Below, in pieces: positions 59,843 to 64,000 of a stretch of DNA of 64,000 bases (positions are counted from its first letter, which is position 1; every line of letters starts with the position of its first letter). The stretch comes from Acrocarpospora pleiomorpha (GTDB taxonomy: Bacteria; Actinomycetota; Actinomycetes; Streptosporangiales; Streptosporangiaceae). The notes under the pieces are model-generated. The model did no database searches and was not told where the DNA came from. It saw only the letters and a program-made list of their open reading frames with translations. A program made the position numbers and the translations under genes. The stretch is from the NCBI RefSeq assembly GCF_009687885.1, contig NZ_BLAF01000010.1, positions 186,001 to 250,000 of the forward strand, in the 5' to 3' direction.

Positions 59843-60772
59843 ATGCGCGCCCTGATCGTTGATCGTTCCGTCCCCGGTGGCCTGCGGGTGGGGGAAGTCT
59901 CTGAGCCCGTGCCCGCCCCCAACCAGGCGCTGGTCCGGGTCACGGCCACCTCGCTCAACTACGGCGAGGTCACGCAAGGCATCGAGACGGCCCCGGAGGG
60001 GACGGTGCTCGGCTGGGACGCCGCCGGAGTCGTCGTCCAGGCGGCCGCGGACGGGTCAGGGCCGAGCGTGGGCACTCCGGTCGTGACCCTCGAGGAGAGC
60101 GGCGGCTGGGCCGAGGTCCGCGCCGTGCGGACCGGCTGGATCGGCGTGGTGCCCGAGCGCGCGGAGCCGAGCGCGATCAGCACCATCCCGGTCGCCGCCG
60201 GCACTGCGCTGCGCGCGCTCCACCGGATCGGGCCCGTACTGGGGCGCAGGATCCTCGTGACCGGCGCCACCGGCGGCGTCGGGCGCTACGCCGTCCAACT
60301 CGCCCGGCTCGGCGGCGCACATGTGATCGCCTCCACCGGCGACCCCGCCAAGCACGGCGAGGCGTTGCGCGCTCTGGGCGCCCATGAGGTGGTGTCCGGT
60401 CCCGCGCGAGTCGACGGCGGGCTCGACGGCGTGCTCGACATGGTGGGCGGCCCGCAACTCGTGGAGGCATTCGATCAGCTCGGCGCGAAGGGCACGCTGG
60501 TGGCGGTCGGGCACTCCTCGGGTGATGGCGAGAGCTTCCCGTTCGGAGCCATGTTCAGCGGACCAGAACGTGACGATCGCTCGATCGTCACGTTCATGCT
60601 GCTGTTCTGCGACGGGCTGGGCCGGGACCTGGTCTGGCTGGCCCGGCAGGTCGCGGACGGCGTGCTGAGCCCCGAGATCACTTGGCGCGGCGGCTGGAAC
60701 GACGTGTCCGAGGCGGTGAGCGCCCTCGTCGAACGCCGCCTGCACGGCAAGGCGGTACTCGACCTCGCCTGA
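59843..60772 (+). CDS. zinc-type alcohol dehydrogenase-like oxidoreductase (MDR)
   Basis: 309 residues. GroES-like N-terminus (SLNYGEVTQGIETAPEGTVLGWDAAG), Rossmann fold ILVTGATGGVGRYAVQLARL near residues 136-155, and the C-terminus LVERRLHGKAVLDLA. No structural or catalytic zinc cysteines are visible, so it is probably an NADPH-dependent quinone/enoyl reductase. ATG 59843 follows GAGGAGAGG. It is divergent from a TetR regulator that likely controls it. Confidence 0.87.
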   Translation: MRALIVDRSVPGGLRVGEVSEPVPAPNQALVRVTATSLNYGEVTQGIETAPEGTVLGWDAAGVVVQAAADGSGPSVGTPVVTLEESGGWAEVRAVRTGWIGVVPERAEPSAISTIPVAAGTALRALHRIGPVLGRRILVTGATGGVGRYAVQLARLGGAHVIASTGDPAKHGEALRALGAHEVVSGPARVDGGLDGVLDMVGGPQLVEAFDQLGAKGTLVAVGHSSGDGESFPFGAMFSGPERDDRSIVTFMLLFCDGLGRDLVWLARQVADGVLSPEITWRGGWNDVSEAVSALVERRLHGKAVLDLA

Positions 60773-60792
60773 CGGCCCAGCGGCACCACCCG

Positions 60793-61461
60793 CTACGGCT
60801 GTGCCCGGACCAGCCCCGCGTCGTACGCGATGATCACGGCTTGGATGCGGTCGCGGGCGCCGATCTTGGCGAGGACGCGGCCGACGTGCTTCTTCACCGT
60901 GGATTCCGACAGGACGAGCTGTTCGGCGATTTCGGTGTTGGTCCAGCCCCGGCCGATGGCGATCAGGACCTCGCGTTCGCGGTCGCTGAGGCCGCGCAGC
61001 CGGGGGTCCGCCTCGGCGGGGGCGTCCGCGGGAACCAGGACCCGGTGGGCGTAGGCGTCCAGGAGGCGGCGGGTCAGGCTGGGGGCGACCACGGCGTCGC
61101 CGTTCGCCACCGCCTGGATGCCGGCGACGAGTTCCTCGGGGCGGGCGTCCTTGAGGAGGAAGCCGCTGGCGCCGGCGCGCAGGCCGTCGTGGGCGTACTC
61201 GTCGAGGTCGAAGGTGGTGACGATGAGGACGCGGGTGCGGCCGCCCGCGGCGACGATCCGGCGGGTGGCCTCCAGGCCGTCCATACCGGGCATCCGGACG
61301 TCCATCAGGACGACATCGGGGCGGAGTTCCGCGGCCATGCGGACGGCTTCGACGCCGTTGGCGGCCTCGCCGACAGGGGTGATGCCATCGGTGCCCTCCA
61401 GGAGCATGCGCAGGCCGAGACGCTGCAGATGCTGGTCGTCGACGATCAGAACGGTGGTCAC
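60793..61461 (-). CDS. NarL-family response regulator
   Basis: 222 residues: receiver with VLIVDDQHLQR, phospho-Asp in DVVLMDVRMPGMDG (about residue 55), LIVTTFDLDEYAHDGLRAGA, and a LuxR domain (GLSDREREVLIAIGRGWTNTE). The start overlaps the kinase stop. Last gene of an operon running ABC ATPase, permease, kinase, regulator, so it probably controls the transporter. Confidence 0.92.
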   Translation of the reverse strand: MTTVLIVDDQHLQRLGLRMLLEGTDGITPVGEAANGVEAVRMAAELRPDVVLMDVRMPGMDGLEATRRIVAAGGRTRVLIVTTFDLDEYAHDGLRAGASGFLLKDARPEELVAGIQAVANGDAVVAPSLTRRLLDAYAHRVLVPADAPAEADPRLRGLSDREREVLIAIGRGWTNTEIAEQLVLSESTVKKHVGRVLAKIGARDRIQAVIIAYDAGLVRAQP

Positions 61462-62813
61462 GAGAGGGGTTCCTCCAGGGTCTGCCGGGGTGGCGGGGGG
61501 GCGGCCGCGTCGAGCAGAACGTCCACCAGCCAGCCGGGCCGGTCCCGGCGCGGGCCGAGGGTGGCGGTACCGCCGTAGAGGGCGGTGCGCTGGCGGATGC
61601 CGACCAGGCCGTGGCCGATGTCACCGTCCTGTGGGTCCTGTGGGTCCTGTGGCAGGGAGGCGGCGGGCCCGGAGAGCGCGGGCGGTGGACCGGTATCGGC
61701 GACACGGACGTGGACTTCGGCGGCCGCGGCGGTGACGGAGACCTCGGCGGTGGAGCCGGGGCCCGCGTGCTTGAGGGTGTTGGTGAGGGCTTCCTGGACG
61801 ATGCGGTAGACGGCGAGCTGGACACCCTCGCCAAGTGAGCCCAGGTCGCCGGAGGTACGGCAGGCGAGGGTGAGGCCGGCCGCGCGGACCCGGGCGATCA
61901 GGGCATCCAGGTCGGCGGTGCCCGGCTGCGGGCTGAGGCTTTCGGTTCCGTCCCCCGTCTCCTCGCGCAGGACGCCCAGGACGCGGCGGAGTTCGCCCAT
62001 CGCCTGCCGTCCGGTGTCGCCGAGCAGCCGCAGCGCCCCGGCGGACTGTTCCCCGTTGTTGGCGGCGAGGCGTTCGGCGCCGTCGGCGAGGGTGACCATG
62101 ACGGAGAGGTTGTGGCCGACGATGTCGTGCATCTCGCGGGCGATGCGGGCGCGCTCGGCGGCCGCGGTCAGCCGCTCGCGCTGGGTGCGTTCGGTCTCCA
62201 GGCGCTGGGTGCGGTCCTCCAGGGCGGTCAGGTACATGCGGCTGATACGCAGGGTGAGGCCGCTGGCGGTGGCCGCGATGACTGTGCCGGTGAGGAAGAA
62301 CAGGGCGAGCAGCTTCGGTTCGAGCAGGACGAACACCAACAGCGCCAGCCCCGCCACGGACGCGGCGACGGCCCAGCCAAGCAGCCGCAGGGGGCCGTGC
62401 CGGGCCAGGTTGAACAGGGCGACGAGCCCGCTGACGCTCGACGGCAGCAACGTCCCCGCGAAGCCCTGCATCAGGAGGGCCGACGCGACCACGAGGAACA
62501 CGGTGACGGGAGCACGACGGCGCCACCACAGCGGCAGGATCTGCACGACGGACAGCACCAGCAGGACATCCGACGGCAGTGGGTCGTGGAGTCCGCTCGT
62601 CCCGAAAGGGACCCTGCCGTCGCCGAAGATCAGGCCGGGCAGGCCGAAGGCGGCGACGAGGAGCACCACCCCGGTGTCGAGAAGCCAGGGGCGGCGGCTG
62701 TCCAGTTGTCGCAGGCGGTGCCGGCCGCGCAGCATCCGGCTCAGGACTGGGTGGCTCCGCGGGGAGCCGGCCCGGTCCGCGAGCGTGTCGCCGGTGCCGC
62801 GGGGGTGGCTCAT
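61458..62813 (-). CDS. NarL-type sensor histidine kinase
   Basis: About 451 residues. Several N-terminal helices (about 40-190), coiled linker, HisKA_3 with IAREMHDIVGHNLSVMVTLA, and HATPase (VYRIVQEALTNTLKHAG; the G box GHGLVGIRQR). ATG 62813 has GAGGA nine bases upstream; ATG 62822 is also possible. It senses through the membrane part without an outer domain, like DesK/LiaS-type kinases. It is paired with the regulator downstream and the ABC genes upstream. Confidence 0.9.
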   Translation of the reverse strand: MSHPRGTGDTLADRAGSPRSHPVLSRMLRGRHRLRQLDSRRPWLLDTGVVLLVAAFGLPGLIFGDGRVPFGTSGLHDPLPSDVLLVLSVVQILPLWWRRRAPVTVFLVVASALLMQGFAGTLLPSSVSGLVALFNLARHGPLRLLGWAVAASVAGLALLVFVLLEPKLLALFFLTGTVIAATASGLTLRISRMYLTALEDRTQRLETERTQRERLTAAAERARIAREMHDIVGHNLSVMVTLADGAERLAANNGEQSAGALRLLGDTGRQAMGELRRVLGVLREETGDGTESLSPQPGTADLDALIARVRAAGLTLACRTSGDLGSLGEGVQLAVYRIVQEALTNTLKHAGPGSTAEVSVTAAAAEVHVRVADTGPPPALSGPAASLPQDPQDPQDGDIGHGLVGIRQRTALYGGTATLGPRRDRPGWLVDVLLDAAAPPPPRQTLEEPLS

Positions 62814-62850
62814 GGCGTCCATCCTCGCAGCTCGGTCGCGTCCCGGCTGG

Positions 62851-63684
62851 TCAGGCGTCGGTCCGCTTGAGCCGGAAGGCCGCCGCGGCCAGGACGACGG
62901 CGACCCAGCCGGCCAGGACCGCCAGGCCCGCGCCGGGCGAGAGCGAGCCTGCGGATTCGGTCAGCGAATACACCGCCTCGCCGGCGTTGCTGAAGAAGTA
63001 CGGGCCGACGGTGTCGAAGAAGGAATTGGGCAGCATGATGGCCACCACGGGCAGCAGCAGGGTCACGCCGACCAGGGCGGCGATGCCGCCGGCGGTGGAG
63101 CGGATCAGCGAGCCGAGGGCCACGCCGAACATCGCGACCAGACCGAGGTAGAGGCCCGCGCCGAGCAGGCCGCGCAGCACGCCGTCGTCGCCGAGGGACA
63201 GTGCGATCGGCTGCCCGTCCAGGCCGAACATGCCGATCGAGAAGGCGACAAGGACGCCGACGGTGGACACGACCAGGGCGATCGTGCCGATCACTGCGGC
63301 CTTGGACCACAGCACCGGCAGCCGCTTCGGAACGGCCAGGAGGGTGGAGCGCACCGTGCCGGTGGTGTACTCGCCCGCGCCGGCCAGGACGCCGAGCACA
63401 CCCAGCGCGAGGGGGGCGAAGTTCATGCCGCTCAGGGCCAGGCTGATCGCGTCGGGGGAGCTCGTCGAGTCCGGTCCGGCGCCGAAAGTGTCGGCGGTGG
63501 GGGTGTAGGTGAACGCGGTGATCGCCCCGAAGGCGACAAGCAGCAGCAGGCCGACGCCCAGGGTGATCGCGCTGGAGCGCAGTGACCAGAACTTGGTCCA
63601 CTCCGAGCGCAGCACTCCCAGGGTGGTCACCCTGCGCACGGGGGAGGAGGGCGAGGGCACCGCGGTCAGATCGGTGGTGGCCAC
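62851..63684 (-). CDS. ABC-2 type transporter permease
   Basis: 277 residues with six helices (SAITLGVGLLLLVAFGAITA first) and the ABC-2 pattern of an outer loop (PTADTFGAGPDSTSSPDAIS), then GMNFAPLALGVLGVLAGAGEYTTGTVRSTLLAVP, the GEYxxGT signature region. GTG 63684, five bases after the ATPase stop. It exports an unknown compound with the ATPase at the window edge. Confidence 0.88.
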   Translation of the reverse strand: MATTDLTAVPSPSSPVRRVTTLGVLRSEWTKFWSLRSSAITLGVGLLLLVAFGAITAFTYTPTADTFGAGPDSTSSPDAISLALSGMNFAPLALGVLGVLAGAGEYTTGTVRSTLLAVPKRLPVLWSKAAVIGTIALVVSTVGVLVAFSIGMFGLDGQPIALSLGDDGVLRGLLGAGLYLGLVAMFGVALGSLIRSTAGGIAALVGVTLLLPVVAIMLPNSFFDTVGPYFFSNAGEAVYSLTESAGSLSPGAGLAVLAGWVAVVLAAAAFRLKRTDA

Positions 63685-63689
63685 GGGGA

Positions 63690-64000
63690 TCAGGCTGCCT
63701 TTCGGTTGGCGCCGGCGCTCGCGGCGGGGGCGCTCTGGTACTCCACCGCGTCCCGGGTGAGGTCCATGAACGCCTCCTCCAGGGAAGCGGACTGTGGGGT
63801 CAGTTCGTACAGGGCCACTCCGTGCGATGCGGCGATCGTCCCGATCTCACGGGCGCTTCGGCCGCTGACCAGGAGCTCTTCCCCAGAAGTGGAGCTGATC
63901 GTGACGTCGGGGCCGGCCAGCAGGGCCCGCAGCCGCGCTGCCTCGCCCGTGACGACCCTGACTCCGCCGCCTCCGGCCCGCTGGATGAAGCCGTCCAGGG
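63690..64000 (-). CDS. ABC transporter ATP-binding protein, C-terminal part (runs off right edge)
   Basis: The last 103 codons of an ATPase of the drug-export (DrrA/CcmA) type. It shows the C-terminal domain after the nucleotide-binding core: VVTGEAARLRALLAGPDV, VSGRSAREIGTIAASHGV and LEEAFMDLTRDAVEYQ before a basic tail. The motor motifs lie outside the window. It pairs with the ABC-2 permease 5 bp downstream. Confidence 0.85.
   Translation of the reverse strand, partial: LDGFIQRAGGGGVRVVTGEAARLRALLAGPDVTISSTSGEELLVSGRSAREIGTIAASHGVALYELTPQSASLEEAFMDLTRDAVEYQSAPAASAGANRKAA

Noticed and set aside
1..64000. Search for tRNA, rRNA, insertion sequences, integrase sites and prophage genes
   Set aside because: No cloverleaf with CCA-like ends, transposase, integrase or terminal repeats were recognised by eye.

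Overview
The window is high-GC DNA (GC-rich third codon positions, GTG and TTG starts, many 4-nt ATGA/GTGA gene overlaps) from a filamentous-type actinobacterium. The SGNH/FG-GAP exoproteins, MmyB-type and double-MerR regulators, rifamycin-resistance genes and AftD-type cluster suggest a Streptosporangiaceae-like organism (Nonomuraea, Microbispora, Sphaerisporangium), but that placement is an inference. No rRNA, tRNA, CRISPR array or insertion sequence was seen.

Layout. 1-1.9 kb: the end of an aldo/keto reductase, its divergent MmyB-type regulator, and a sorbosone/glucose dehydrogenase lipoprotein with a large internal deletion. 1.9-18.0 kb: a cell-envelope glycan cluster resembling the mycobacterial Rv0224c-Rv0236c/aftD neighbourhood. 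It holds GT-C membrane proteins, a DUF2613 micro-protein, a GT4 glycosyltransferase, two SAM methyltransferases, an AftD-like arabinofuranosyltransferase, three acyltransferase-3 domains (two fused in one polypeptide) and two DUF3068/PorA-like proteins. Five copies of a TnnAACnnGTTnnA palindrome lie at its gene boundaries. 18.0-21.5 kb: a rifamycin-associated element (RAE) followed by rifamycin glycosyltransferase and HelR helicase genes, i.e. a rifamycin-resistance operon. 21.5-25.2 kb: a MacB-like ABC exporter, divergent from a membrane protein and winged-helix regulator pair, with GGAAAGTA operators between them.

25.2-32.8 kb: two large convergent secreted paralogues (undescribed N-terminal module, SGNH hydrolase, FG-GAP propeller repeats) and a small ricin-like secreted protein. 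Gene relics and strong hairpins lie between them. 32.8-37 kb: a gene-poor stretch, then a YagTSR-type molybdenum hydroxylase operon in which every subunit is broken, then a TetR regulator. 37-43.6 kb: quinone oxidoreductase, a NarL-type two-component system with a DUF6223 membrane protein, an SDR/TetR pair, an iron-box-controlled flavin protein and a double-MerR regulator. 43.7-46.3 kb: erythromycin-esterase-like enzyme and folE, with a cysteine-rich (probably Fe-S) regulator. 46.4-51.9 kb: GntR-ABC-S41 peptidase-hydrolase operon whose ATPase is frameshifted, and a glycosyltransferase that has lost its middle. 51.9-59.1 kb: DMT transporter, DedA, GT2-GtrA and GT39 glycosyltransferases with an OmpR-type two-component system. 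59.1-64 kb: TetR/oxidoreductase pair and an ABC transporter/NarL two-component operon running off the end.

Three themes stand out: a putatively co-regulated AftD-like envelope cluster, a textbook RAE-rgt-helR resistance unit, and an unusual number of genes broken by internal deletion or single-base frameshift. The last may reflect real decay or sequence error.
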